NCBI RefSeq assembly: GCF_012726295.1
Contig: NZ_JABAOB010000010.1
Coordinates: forward strand, 186,001 to 250,000
Direction: 5' to 3'
Length of the DNA: 64,000 nucleotides
DNA from: Chitinophaga sp. Ak27
Lineage (GTDB): Bacteria > Bacteroidota > Bacteroidia > Chitinophagales > Chitinophagaceae
Shown in pieces: positions 54,569 to 63,867 of this stretch. The notes under the pieces were generated by a model, which saw nothing but the letters and a program-made list of their open reading frames with translations, ran no database searches and was not told the origin of the DNA. Made by a program: the position numbers and the translations under genes. Position 1 is the stretch's first letter. Each line of letters opens with the position of its first letter.

Positions 54569-56668
54569 ATGTTATTTATCTTTTCATGTACCCGTACTTC
54601 CCGGCGCTACAACAATTTAGCTAAAATACTGGTGACTGTATTGTTAATTTCAGGCCGGCCCGCCTGGGCACAGGTGAGCAAAAATCTGGAAGCAGTAACC
54701 GTCACCGCTAAAAAACCATTGATGGAAAGAAAGGCAGGCATCACAACGATTCGTATAGATGCCCTCCTGACCTCCACAGGCAGCAATACCCTGGAAGTAC
54801 TTGAGCAGCTGCCCGGCGTACAGGTCAATAACGGACAAATCAACCTGAGGGGGAAAAGCAAGGTCACCATCTACATAGATAATAAGCCCATCTACCTGGA
54901 TGGCGATGAGTTGGCAGCCTACCTACAATCGTTACCAGGGCATGCCATCGAAAAAATTGAACTGATGCCGCAGCCACCGGCTAATTATGAAGCAGCCGGC
55001 AATGGCGGCATTATTCATATTATCCTCAAAAAAGGAAAAGCCAAAGGCTTTAACGGTAGCCTGCTATCCGAAAATATACAGGGCAGATATGCCCGCCTTT
55101 TGCAAAATGGCCAGTTCAACTTCCGGTACCGGCAGGTAAATATATATGGCAGTGTGGATAACTTCAATGGAAATGGCGTTAGTGACCGTAACAATACGAA
55201 AGACTTTATCAACAGCACTACCCTCCTGTATGCCGCACAAACCAGCAGTGACAAATCTACCAATGGCCGTATCCTGGGCAAAGCGGGGATCGATATACTT
55301 CTTTCTCCAAAAACTACAACAGGTATGGAAATCAATTACCTGTATGGCGATGCAGCTGTAACCAGCGCTGGTAGCGGAACAGAACATTATGCCCCGCCAA
55401 CACCTGATAGCCAGCTACATATCCGCAATATTTCCCGGCGTTATTATCATCAAAGTACTTTACATGCCTACTTTCGTCATATATACGATAGCAGCGGCCG
55501 GGAGTTGTCTGTTGCTACAGACGGCCAACATTATACCCGCCTCCAGTCTATATACAATACATATGTTGCCAATGAAAAAACACCTGGTCAGCAAATTTTC
55601 CGTATGCCCGCTACTGTCAACGTTTATACCGCCCAAACAGATTATATCCATCCATTTAACCCTGTTATCAAACTCATGGCAGGATATAAATTCACCACTG
55701 CCAATACCTACACAACACGCGATAGCTTCAACTACCAGGAACGCATACACGCCATTTATGCCAACTATACACAAACAGCAGGCGCCATTTCCTATCAGCT
55801 TGGATTGAGGGCGGAACAAACGTATACCCGTGCTCCGGACCTTGTACGCACCAATACACAACTGTTTCCATCTACACTGATCTCCTACAAAAAAAATCAA
55901 CACCAGGTAAACCTCTCCTATGCCAAAAGAATAGAGCGGCCCGGGTACCAGCGGCTGAATCCTTCTATCGTACCGGTAGATAAATATACGTATAGCGCGG
56001 GCAACCCCAATTTGCTGCCAGCCCTTTCAGATAATATTGAGCTGACGTATCAGTCGGGGAATAACTTCAGTGTAAGTGGGTTTTACAGCCGGGTACAACA
56101 CGATATTATATCCGGCATCCGGGTGATGAATGCGATGTTATATCAACAGGATGAAAACCTGGACAGGAAAGATGTTATCGGTATTACCGCTGAGGGTACA
56201 TGGCGCCCCGCCGCCTGGTGGAGCATCCTACCTGCGGCCGCGCTCACGCATATACGTGCCCAAGGTATTTTATGGGATAACCCGCTGGCTATGAGCGGAA
56301 ATATGTGTACCCTCTCTGTGCTGCAGCAATACCACTTTAATAAAGGCTGGAGCATGGAAATATTTTCCTCCTATAGCAGTGGCGAATTATCGCCCCCATA
56401 CAATGCCGCCCCCTGCTGGTATATGCATGCCGGGGGCGGTAAGAAAATATTAAAGGGCAAAGGAGATATCAAATTAAATATCCGTGATGTGTTTCACACG
56501 CGGATAGACCGTATGTATTATACCGCCGTCGCCGGACTCACAGGATATAATAGCCGTACCTGGGACACCCAGAGTGTTACGCTGGCTGTTGCCTGGCGTT
56601 TCAGCCAGGGAGCCAGGGCTATTGCCGGCCATAAAACCGCGGATCATAACAACCGGTTAACGGAATGA
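54569..56668 (+). CDS. outer-membrane beta-barrel TonB-dependent receptor
   Basis: 699 residues. Signal peptide to about residue 35 (VTVLLISGRPAWAQ), plug domain with TSTGSNTLEVLEQLPGVQVNNG, INLRGKSKVTIYIDNKPIYLDG, EKIELMPQPPANYEAAGNGGIIHIILKK, and a barrel of the outer_membrane_beta-barrel (PF14905-like) type with NLSYAKRIERPGYQRLNP and NPNLLPALSDNIELTYQSG. Unlike the SusC proteins it lacks the N-terminal carboxypeptidase-D-like domain, and there is no SusD next to it. The cargo is unknown. It is divergent from the LytTR/LytS pair and its last 12 nt overlap the 3' end of the convergent sulfatase gene. Confidence 0.9.
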   Translation: MLFIFSCTRTSRRYNNLAKILVTVLLISGRPAWAQVSKNLEAVTVTAKKPLMERKAGITTIRIDALLTSTGSNTLEVLEQLPGVQVNNGQINLRGKSKVTIYIDNKPIYLDGDELAAYLQSLPGHAIEKIELMPQPPANYEAAGNGGIIHIILKKGKAKGFNGSLLSENIQGRYARLLQNGQFNFRYRQVNIYGSVDNFNGNGVSDRNNTKDFINSTTLLYAAQTSSDKSTNGRILGKAGIDILLSPKTTTGMEINYLYGDAAVTSAGSGTEHYAPPTPDSQLHIRNISRRYYHQSTLHAYFRHIYDSSGRELSVATDGQHYTRLQSIYNTYVANEKTPGQQIFRMPATVNVYTAQTDYIHPFNPVIKLMAGYKFTTANTYTTRDSFNYQERIHAIYANYTQTAGAISYQLGLRAEQTYTRAPDLVRTNTQLFPSTLISYKKNQHQVNLSYAKRIERPGYQRLNPSIVPVDKYTYSAGNPNLLPALSDNIELTYQSGNNFSVSGFYSRVQHDIISGIRVMNAMLYQQDENLDRKDVIGITAEGTWRPAAWWSILPAAALTHIRAQGILWDNPLAMSGNMCTLSVLQQYHFNKGWSMEIFSSYSSGELSPPYNAAPCWYMHAGGGKKILKGKGDIKLNIRDVFHTRIDRMYYTAVAGLTGYNSRTWDTQSVTLAVAWRFSQGARAIAGHKTADHNNRLTE

Positions 56669-58198
56669 CACCAGCGCATCCGGGTAAGGTACGGGCTTCC
56701 CCGTCGCCTTATACAGCGGCATTTGCGCTTTGCGCTGTTTCAGCTGCTGCGTAAGCAGCTTTGCCAGTTCCCGGGTTTTATGAGGATAATCCGAAGCTAC
56801 ATTATGCGCTTCATGGATATCTTCTTCCAGGTTATATAGTTCCAGGCGCTGCTGCTTTTCGCAATATACCAGTTTCCATTTGCCCTGCCGGATGGCCGTT
56901 AACCAGGCATTATCATCGCCGAGCGCGCCGCCGGTCCAGTCGTTGGGAAAGTTCCATACCAGTGCGCGGGTGGTATCACGCAGGGCAGGATTCCTGAGGA
57001 ATGGCACGATACTGCGCCCATCGATGGTTTGCACCGTTTTGTACGATTTAAGGCCGGCCCATTCCAGGATAGTAGGATAGAAATCTTCCATGATCATATA
57101 TTGGGTATTCACGGAACCTGGCGTGGTAATACCATTCCAGCGAACGATCATCGGTTCCCTTACACCCCCTTCGTAGAGGGAGCCTTTACCACCCCGCAGC
57201 GGGTAGTTTTGTGAGTTAGGCGCGCCCTGGCGGGGTGGATGGGAAAAGCCTCCATTGTCTGACATGAATACAATGATGGTATTGTCTGTGAGATGATGTT
57301 GTTCCAGGTAATCCATAAGCTCTCCTAAACTCTGGTCCATCCCCTCTACCAGGGCTGCATAGGCGGCTTCCGGCTTGGGCAATCCCAGATCCAGGTAGCG
57401 CTGAATAAAGCGATCATCGGCGTTGTAAGGCAGGTGTACGGCGTAATGCGCCATATACAGGAAGAAGGGCTGTTGCTTCATTTGTGCCGTATCCATGGCC
57501 AGCATGGCTTCCTGGGTCAAATCTTCCGTGAGGAAGGAATGATGCTTACGGTATTTGTCGAGCCCGGGCATCTCGGCCTGGAGAATGAATTTTCCAGGCA
57601 CCCGGCCAAAATCGTCTTCCGCCAGGTAAGATGCGGGATGCCCGCCGGCGCTGCCGCCTATATTCTTCACAAATCCCAGGTTGAGTGGATCTGCGCCCAC
57701 CGTCTGGTACGCGCCGAAATGCGCTTTACCGCATTGAATGGTATAATATCCCTGTTGTTGCAGCAGGGCGGGCAACGGGGTGGCATATACGCTTCTTTCC
57801 TGCCCTGGTATGGGTGATATACCATTTACATTCCAATCGGGAATGGTGAGCAGGCTGTCGGCTCCATCTACGGCTTTATTCTTCATGGAAGTCCAGTTGC
57901 TCACGCGGTGACGCGCTACGTTCATGCCCGTCATCAGGCTTACCCGGGAAGGCGTACAAACCGAATGCGCGTAGGCATTGGTAAACTTAGTGCCCGCCCG
58001 GCAAAGCCGTTCCATATTAGGCGTACGAAATTTACGGTTGGCGGGGGTAATACTGTCCCAGAAAGGGACGGAGGTATCCTGCCATCCCATATCATCTACC
58101 AGGAAAAAGATGATGTTAGGTAATTTTTTCACCTGGCCCCGGGCGGCCAGGAGGCAGCCACTAAACAGGCACGCTGTTAATAAAAAAACTTTCTTCAT
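56657..58198 (-). CDS. secreted Cys-type sulfatase (arylsulfatase family)
   Basis: 513 residues, signal peptide ending around residue 21. The sulfatase N-terminal motif PNIIFFLVDDMGWQD holds two metal-binding Asp residues, and AHSVCTPSRVSLMTG gives the C-T-P-S-R activation motif with C81 as the residue turned into formylglycine. Further signatures are QCGKAHFGAYQ, IIVFMSDNGGFS, PLRGGKGSLYEGGVREPMIVRW and WKLVYCE. The Cys form needs an FGE- or anSME-type activator; a secreted FGE-like protein with both catalytic Cys is encoded at 27665-28495. The substrate could be a sulfated glycan, but no sulfated-glycan PUL adjoins it. It has a possible -7 promoter at 58297-58304 and converges with the TonB receptor gene, overlapping it by 12 nt. 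Confidence 0.94.
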   Translation of the reverse strand: MKKVFLLTACLFSGCLLAARGQVKKLPNIIFFLVDDMGWQDTSVPFWDSITPANRKFRTPNMERLCRAGTKFTNAYAHSVCTPSRVSLMTGMNVARHRVSNWTSMKNKAVDGADSLLTIPDWNVNGISPIPGQERSVYATPLPALLQQQGYYTIQCGKAHFGAYQTVGADPLNLGFVKNIGGSAGGHPASYLAEDDFGRVPGKFILQAEMPGLDKYRKHHSFLTEDLTQEAMLAMDTAQMKQQPFFLYMAHYAVHLPYNADDRFIQRYLDLGLPKPEAAYAALVEGMDQSLGELMDYLEQHHLTDNTIIVFMSDNGGFSHPPRQGAPNSQNYPLRGGKGSLYEGGVREPMIVRWNGITTPGSVNTQYMIMEDFYPTILEWAGLKSYKTVQTIDGRSIVPFLRNPALRDTTRALVWNFPNDWTGGALGDDNAWLTAIRQGKWKLVYCEKQQRLELYNLEEDIHEAHNVASDYPHKTRELAKLLTQQLKQRKAQMPLYKATGKPVPYPDALVSFR

Positions 58199-58225
58199 AA
58201 CGTTTTTTTCATTTATTCACTGCAG

Positions 58226-58243
58226 GCGCCCTAGGCGCTTTTT
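58226..58243 (+). other. terminator-like hairpin in the sulfatase/VOC divergent region
   Basis: GCGCC (58226-58230), loop CTA, GGCGC (58234-58238), then TTTTT. It looks like a short intrinsic terminator on the plus strand, though no plus-strand gene ends nearby. In the sulfatase transcript it would lie in the 5' leader. Function unclear. Confidence 0.35.
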
Positions 58244-58272
58244 AACCAATCCCTTTTCCAGGAAAACCAATT

Positions 58273-58280
58273 TATATTTG
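58273..58280 (+). promoter_or_regulatory. Bacteroidota -7 element of the VOC gene (TATATTTG)
   Basis: TATATTTG matches TAnnTTTG exactly, 49 nt before the ATG at 58330. No clear -33 box at the standard distance. Confidence 0.45.
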
Positions 58281-58296
58281 CAGGAAGGGTCTACTT

Positions 58297-58304
58297 CAAA
58301 GATA
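58297..58304 (-). promoter_or_regulatory. candidate -7 element of the sulfatase gene (minus: TATCTTTG)
   Basis: The minus strand reads TATCTTTG, an exact TAnnTTTG match about 98 nt before the sulfatase start. It lies inside the leader of the divergent VOC gene, so the two transcripts would overlap at their 5' ends. Confidence 0.35.
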
Positions 58305-58329
58305 ATATCCACTTTCCAAATTTGCGCAC

Positions 58330-58716
58330 ATGATAATTACACACCTGGATCACCTGGTCATCACAGTAAAAAGTTTAGCTGTTACCTGTGATTTTTATGC
58401 AAAGATATTAGGTATGGAAATCATCACCTTTGGTGATGACCGTAAAGCATTGCGCTTTGGCCAGCAAAAAATAAATCTTCATGAAAAGGGCCGGGAGATT
58501 ACGCCCATGGCCGCTTTACCTACTATGGGATCCGCTGACCTTTGTTTTATCTCGGCTACGCCGGTAGAAAATATATTACAGGAGCTACAAGATAATAATA
58601 TACCGGTGCTCGAGGGAGGAATAGTAGAACGTACGGGCGCTAACGGAAAAATCCGTTCTGTTTATTTCCGCGATCCGGATGGAAACCTGTTGGAAGTAAG
58701 TAACTATATACTGTAA
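58330..58716 (+). CDS. VOC/glyoxalase-like protein
   Basis: 128 residues, two beta-alpha-beta-beta-beta units. Motifs: ITHLDHLVITVKSLAVTCDFYAKILGMEIITFG at the N terminus with the His metal ligand, LRFGQQKINLHEKG in the middle, and RSVYFRDPDGNLLEVSNYI at the end with the Glu ligand. This is typical of VOC superfamily metalloenzymes (glyoxalase I, dioxygenase, fosfomycin-resistance type), and no more precise substrate can be given. It is a single-gene unit between the sulfatase and the long leader of the SusC gene. Confidence 0.9.
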   Translation: MIITHLDHLVITVKSLAVTCDFYAKILGMEIITFGDDRKALRFGQQKINLHEKGREITPMAALPTMGSADLCFISATPVENILQELQDNNIPVLEGGIVERTGANGKIRSVYFRDPDGNLLEVSNYIL

Positions 58717-59191
58717 TAAAACAAGCGCCAGAAATTTTTTTTATTAAAAAAACAACATATTTTTAACACGCTAATGAAATCAATCCTTGCATTGTTATTG
58801 AATGGAAACCTTTAACAAAGTCGGGAGAACCTATCAACAACGTACTGTTAATTAGTTTTTGCTTAGAGAATATCCGAAATCTGAATTCTGAAATCTTAAA
58901 AAAAGAAATGGCATAACAAAATCTATTACTACTAGCTGTAGTGTGTTTTTACTATTGTTTTCAACCGGCCCAACCCGCAACAGGAAAGCCTATGCATATG
59001 GTGTATTGTAGCAACAACATTATTCATGTTGTCACCCTGGTGACTTAGTCTTCCTCATACGTTTTCGCGCCGGCATTCACGTTAAATATTTGCTTTATGA
59101 TCATGTTCTTATCATACTGTAAGGAATCCTATTCTTACGTCTGATAAGCCGGAAGAATTTTTTTCAATCATATAAACCCAATCTAAACCGT
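58717..59191. other. 475-bp non-coding region upstream of SusC/SusD pair
   Basis: No credible gene. It holds a T/A-rich stretch after the VOC gene without a hairpin, then two stacked inverted repeats at 59014-59032 and 59031-59044, and a near -7 element AATATTTG at 59085-59092. The promoter of the SusC gene is probably here. The long leader would give about 90 nt of untranslated RNA if the near -7 box is used. Confidence 0.55.
59014..59044. promoter_or_regulatory. two stacked inverted repeats upstream of SusC
   Basis: ACAACAT-TATTC-ATGTTGT (59014-59032) is a 7-bp inverted repeat with 5-bp spacer. GTCACC-CT-GGTGAC (59031-59044) is a second, 6-bp inverted repeat that overlaps the first by two bases. 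They lie upstream of the near -7 element at 59085-59092, in a position for an activator of the SusC/SusD operon. No regulator gene is adjacent. Confidence 0.35.
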
Positions 59192-62100
59192 ATGAAAAAA
59201 GGTTTACTACTATGGCTCTTACTAGCCATCGGTATGGTGCATGCTTTTGCCCAAACTCGAACGATTACAGGCAGGATAACCGATGCCACAGATGGACAGG
59301 TACTTCCCGGCGTATCTGTATTAATCAAAGGATCTAAAACGGGTGTGGTATCAGGCCCTGATGGTAAGTTCTCTATCCAGGCAGATGGCGCCGGCAGCCT
59401 GGTATTTTCCTTTGTAGGCTATGAAACAAAGGAAGAAAAAATTGGCAGTCGCTCCACGGTGAATGTAATTCTGACCGGCAGCAACAAAATATTGAATGAG
59501 GTACTGGTTACCGGTTATGGTGAACAAAAAAGAAAGGATGTTACTTCTTCTGTAACTGCTGTATCGGGCGCACTCATTAACGAACGTCCTGCCACCAGCT
59601 TCGACCAGGCTTTAACCGGCCGTGCCGCCGGCGTGAGCATCAGCACTGGTTCCGGCGTACTGGGCGATGTGGTTAACATCCGTATCCGGGGTGTGAGCTC
59701 TATCAGTAACAGCAGCCAGCCATTGATCGTAGTAGATGGTATCCCGATGAACATCAACACTAACTTAAACACCTTCAACGGTGGCAATGGTACCCGTTAC
59801 AATCCACTGGCCGACATCAACCCGAATGACATTGCATCGGTAGATGTACTGAAAGATGCGGCTGCCAGCGCTTTATATGGTTCCCGCGCAGCCGCCGGTG
59901 TAATCGTCATCACCACCAAAAGAGGTAAAGCAGGCGTTGTTTCCGTGAACTACAACGGTTATGTAGGCTGGAGCAAAGCAGGTAAGCTGCCCAAATTGCT
60001 GAATGGCGATGATTTCAACGTGATACAAAATGAGAAAGCGGCCAACGCCACTCCTGCCGGACAAACAGCGCCCATTATCGCCAAAGATATTGATGTAAAT
60101 GGCGACGGTAAACCAGACCGCACTGACTGGTTGAAAGAAGTATTCCGCACCGGCATTATACATAGCCACCAGTTATCCCTAAGCGGTGGTACGGAAAAAG
60201 CGAAATTCTATGCTTCCGGTGAATATTCTGACCAGCAGGGTATCATCCTCAGCAACCGTATGCGCAGGGGCGGTATGCGTGTAAACCTCGATGTTACGCC
60301 TAAAACGTGGCTGAAATCAGGTGTATCCCTCTATGCTTCCAAAGCACTGAACAACGGGGTACTGTCCGATACTTACCTGGCCGGTGCTACCGTTTCTGCT
60401 TATGGCGCTATGCCTAACGTACCGGTTTATGATAAAAACGGCGACCTGTATATCAAAACGACGGTTAACGGCGACCTCGGGGACGGTAATAACGTGATCA
60501 GCGCCGCTACCCGCGCCAACCGCTTCTTCCATCCACTTGCGGGATTAACCATGGGTAGAAATGATAATACTTCCACCCGCGTTTTATCTTCCGCCTATGT
60601 AGAAGTAGAACCCATTGCCGGATTAAAAATCACTTCCCGCTTTGGGGTTGACTTCATCCAGAACTTTGAAGACCAATACAGTGGTCCTTTGCTGTCTGGT
60701 AATGGTTTTAACCTGAATGGCCTCGTACAGGAAAACCTGCTGAGACAAAACCAATGGAGCTGGACTAACTACGCCACCTATACGAAGACCTTTAATAAAG
60801 TGCATTTTATCAATGCTACCGTAGGTATAGAATCACAATATGCACAAACCCGGCAATTATATACCGGACAAGCTAACCTGGCAGATTCCTACTTCAAGGA
60901 AATATACGATGGCCTGTATGCCGGTACCGACAACAGCTATACCGGTGGTGATAATAAATCAAATGCATTCGACTCTTACTTCGGTAAAATCGGCTATAAC
61001 TACGGTTCTAAATACTACATTGATGCGACCCTGAGAGCAGATGCTTACTCAGATTTTGGTATCAACAACCGCAGGGGTTATTTCCCGGGCGTATCTGCCG
61101 GATGGAGAATATCTGAAGAAAATTTCTTCAAGGGTAATATCAGCTTTGTAAACGACCTGAAGATCCGTGCCAGCTATGGTATGGTAGGTAACTCCAACAT
61201 CAAGGCCTATGCTTACAGGACCCTGTATGGCGGCGGTAACTACGCCGACGCCAACGGTTTCTCCCTGTACCAGGTGGGTGACCCCAACCTAAAATGGGAA
61301 ACTTCTAAAAACCTGGACTTGGGTCTGGACGCTACTTTCCTGAAAAACAGGATCACCGTTACTTTTGACTACTTCCGGAATAATATTGATAACCTGATCC
61401 TGGATGCGCCTATCCTGGCTACCGTAGGTACACCATGGGATCACATTAACAATACACCAGGATCGATCCTGACCACCAACGTTGGTTCGATGAGAAATAC
61501 CGGCCAGGAGTTAACCATCAACACCAGTAACATTCACACCAAAGATTTCAGCTGGAATACCAGCTTCAACATTACGTTTATCAAGAACGTTGTTACACAC
61601 ACTGCAGATGGCACTGACATTACCCGTGGTAATAACAGGGCCAGCGTGGGCAGACCATTGGGCGTATTCCGCCTGATTAAATGGGGTGGTGTAAATCCTG
61701 AAAACGGGTTCCCTATGTACTACAACGCCAATAATGAGCTGGTGATGTACAATCCTGGTCCTGGCGTAGCTAACCGGTGGACCACTCCTGATGGCACCAA
61801 ACCAATGAATCCCATCACTTCCAATGATGCCCAGTACATGGACAAATCCGGTTATCCTACTTTCTACGGCGGGTTGAACAATACCTTTACCTATAAAGGT
61901 ATAGACCTGAGCATCTTCCTGCAATACAGCGGTGGCAACTACCTGTACAATGCGGCCAGGGCGAGTGGCATGAGTAACCTCTTTACCAACAACATGGAAG
62001 AGATCAAAGACAGATGGACGCCCGACAACAAAAACACAGATGTACCTAAACTGTTCCTGGGCAACACCGTTATCACACAAGCATCTACCCGGTGGCTGGA

Positions 62101-62347
62101 AAAAGGCGATTTCCTGAGAGCCCGTGAAATAAGCCTGGGATATACTTTCCCTGGCATCAAACAAAAACTGGGTGTTAACAGTCTCCGTGTATATGGACTG
62201 GTACAAAATGCGTTCGTGATCACAAAATATAAAGGAAACGATCCCGAAGTAAATACCAACCGCGATAGCAACATCAACTATGGCGTGGATGCAAGAGCGG
62301 TACCATTGCCCAGGATATTTACCCTTGGTTTAAATGTTGGCTTCTAA
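59192..62347 (+). CDS. SusC/RagA family TonB-dependent receptor (second PUL)
   Basis: 1051 residues. Signal peptide (MKKGLLLWLLLAIGMVHAFAQ), carboxypeptidase-D-like domain (RTITGRITDATDGQVLPGVSVLIKG), TonB box (LNEVLVTGYGEQ), plug (FDQALTGRAAGVSISTG, VVNIRIRGVSSISNSSQPLIVVDG, SVDVLKDAAASALYGSRAAAGVI) and barrel ending FTLGLNVGF. The paired SusD follows directly. There is no enzyme gene in the operon; a terminator comes right after SusD. Such isolated SusCD pairs in Chitinophagaceae import peptides or glycans processed elsewhere. No STN domain is present. Confidence 0.97.
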   Translation: MKKGLLLWLLLAIGMVHAFAQTRTITGRITDATDGQVLPGVSVLIKGSKTGVVSGPDGKFSIQADGAGSLVFSFVGYETKEEKIGSRSTVNVILTGSNKILNEVLVTGYGEQKRKDVTSSVTAVSGALINERPATSFDQALTGRAAGVSISTGSGVLGDVVNIRIRGVSSISNSSQPLIVVDGIPMNINTNLNTFNGGNGTRYNPLADINPNDIASVDVLKDAAASALYGSRAAAGVIVITTKRGKAGVVSVNYNGYVGWSKAGKLPKLLNGDDFNVIQNEKAANATPAGQTAPIIAKDIDVNGDGKPDRTDWLKEVFRTGIIHSHQLSLSGGTEKAKFYASGEYSDQQGIILSNRMRRGGMRVNLDVTPKTWLKSGVSLYASKALNNGVLSDTYLAGATVSAYGAMPNVPVYDKNGDLYIKTTVNGDLGDGNNVISAATRANRFFHPLAGLTMGRNDNTSTRVLSSAYVEVEPIAGLKITSRFGVDFIQNFEDQYSGPLLSGNGFNLNGLVQENLLRQNQWSWTNYATYTKTFNKVHFINATVGIESQYAQTRQLYTGQANLADSYFKEIYDGLYAGTDNSYTGGDNKSNAFDSYFGKIGYNYGSKYYIDATLRADAYSDFGINNRRGYFPGVSAGWRISEENFFKGNISFVNDLKIRASYGMVGNSNIKAYAYRTLYGGGNYADANGFSLYQVGDPNLKWETSKNLDLGLDATFLKNRITVTFDYFRNNIDNLILDAPILATVGTPWDHINNTPGSILTTNVGSMRNTGQELTINTSNIHTKDFSWNTSFNITFIKNVVTHTADGTDITRGNNRASVGRPLGVFRLIKWGGVNPENGFPMYYNANNELVMYNPGPGVANRWTTPDGTKPMNPITSNDAQYMDKSGYPTFYGGLNNTFTYKGIDLSIFLQYSGGNYLYNAARASGMSNLFTNNMEEIKDRWTPDNKNTDVPKLFLGNTVITQASTRWLEKGDFLRAREISLGYTFPGIKQKLGVNSLRVYGLVQNAFVITKYKGNDPEVNTNRDSNINYGVDARAVPLPRIFTLGLNVGF

Positions 62348-62371
62348 TTGTTAGTGATTAAAAAAATTGTT

Positions 62372-63838
62372 ATGACTCATAAGAATAAATCAAACCTTAC
62401 AAAAAAGCTGTCTATCGGAGCCGTAGCACTGGCCTCCACGGTAGTTTTTTCCTGTTCCAAAGTAAATGACCAGTCGCCTTACGCCAAACTGGATCCGAAT
62501 GCAGCTTTCAGCACCCCGGAAAGAATTGCCAAATCGGCTGTGGGGATGTATGATGCCCTGCAAAACCTGGAGTTTTTCGGAGGCCGTGTATTGATCTATG
62601 TAGATCAACGCGGGCTGGATGCTAACAAAGCGGCCTATTTCCCTAACGTGGCTACCTTCGACATGCTGTCTAACAGCACCACTGCTTTCAACTGCTGGTC
62701 CGGTGGATACAGAACCATCAATGAAACCAATTTCTTCTCACAGAAGTTAAAAGAAAATGAAAGCAAGGTAAGCGCAGAAAACGCCGCACAATACTATGCT
62801 GAATCCAAGTTTATCCGTTCACTGGCTTACTTCTACCTGGTGAATATCTATGCACAAACCTATACCTTCTCCAGCGATGCCTCTCAACCAGGTGTACCTT
62901 TGATACTCACCGCTCCGAAGGATGGTGCAGAAGCTCTCGATCCTAAAAATAAAGTGCCCCGTAATTCCGTGAAGGAAATATATGATAACATGATCAAAGA
63001 ACTAACAGAAGCCGCTAACGTACTTCCTGTTAAAACCGGCGACGGATTCTATGATCATGCCAGGGCTACCAAAGGCGCAGCACAAGCCCTGCTGGCGCGT
63101 ATCTATTTATACCAGGGCAACTGGGCCAAAGCAAGAGACCTGGCAGACAGCGTATTGCTGTCCTCTGCGGGTTATGCCTTGGAAAACCCGGTGACGGTAT
63201 TTGCTTCCGCCAACTACCAGACCTCCAAAGAAAGGATCTTCTCTGTGGCGATGAACAGCGCCGACAACCCTAACACCAACAACGCCCTGGGACAACACTA
63301 CGGCGCTAAGGGAAGAGCAGACATCTCTATCAGTAAAGATTACCTGAGCCTGCCTAACTTCGATGTAAAGACAGACCTGAGAGGTAAATCGCTCTACAAT
63401 ATCGTGCTGAGCTCAGATAAAAAGGATACCACCTTCTATACGGCGAAGTTCTTCGGTACCTCCGCGTTCGATGCATGGGTACCCGTACTGCGCCTGGCGG
63501 AAGTGATGCTAATCAAAGCAGAAGCATTAGCACGTCTCAATACTGCTACGGCCGACCCGGAAGCGATCAAGCTGCTGAACCAGGTGCGGGTAAGAGCGTC
63601 TGCTACCCCGCTGGCGCCGGCTACCGCGGCTGACCTGATCACCAACATCCTCACCGAACGCCGTATTGAACTGGCCTTTGAAGGACAAGGTGTATTCGAC
63701 TTCCAGCGAACACACCGCGACATTCCTGCACACGCAGGTTTGGCTGCCCAGGCCTGGAATGGTAAGTATACTATCTTCCCGCTGCCTTTCGCAGAAGTGG
63801 ATCGTAATCCAAATATGAAACAAAACGAAGGATACTAG
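62372..63838 (+). CDS. SusD/RagB family lipoprotein (second PUL)
   Basis: 488 residues. The ATG at 62372 (MTHKNKSNLTKK) is chosen over a TTG at 62348 that would touch the SusC stop. Lipoprotein signal ends at C28 (ASTVVFSCSKVND). SusD TPR core: AAQYYAESKFIRSLAYFYLVNIYAQTY, GAAQALLARIYLYQGNWAKARDLADSV and PVLRLAEVMLIKAEALARLNTA; the C terminus has TERRIELAFEGQGVFDFQR. It caps the SusC transporter 24 nt upstream. The binding cleft residues do not identify a ligand. Confidence 0.96.
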   Translation: MTHKNKSNLTKKLSIGAVALASTVVFSCSKVNDQSPYAKLDPNAAFSTPERIAKSAVGMYDALQNLEFFGGRVLIYVDQRGLDANKAAYFPNVATFDMLSNSTTAFNCWSGGYRTINETNFFSQKLKENESKVSAENAAQYYAESKFIRSLAYFYLVNIYAQTYTFSSDASQPGVPLILTAPKDGAEALDPKNKVPRNSVKEIYDNMIKELTEAANVLPVKTGDGFYDHARATKGAAQALLARIYLYQGNWAKARDLADSVLLSSAGYALENPVTVFASANYQTSKERIFSVAMNSADNPNTNNALGQHYGAKGRADISISKDYLSLPNFDVKTDLRGKSLYNIVLSSDKKDTTFYTAKFFGTSAFDAWVPVLRLAEVMLIKAEALARLNTATADPEAIKLLNQVRVRASATPLAPATAADLITNILTERRIELAFEGQGVFDFQRTHRDIPAHAGLAAQAWNGKYTIFPLPFAEVDRNPNMKQNEGY

Positions 63839-63867
63839 TAGTTTTCCTTAACATCCTCATAAAAGAC

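Noticed and set aside
59085..59092. AATATTTG as a firm promoter of the second SusC gene
   Set aside because: One mismatch to TAnnTTTG at the important first base and no -33 box; listed only as a weak hint.
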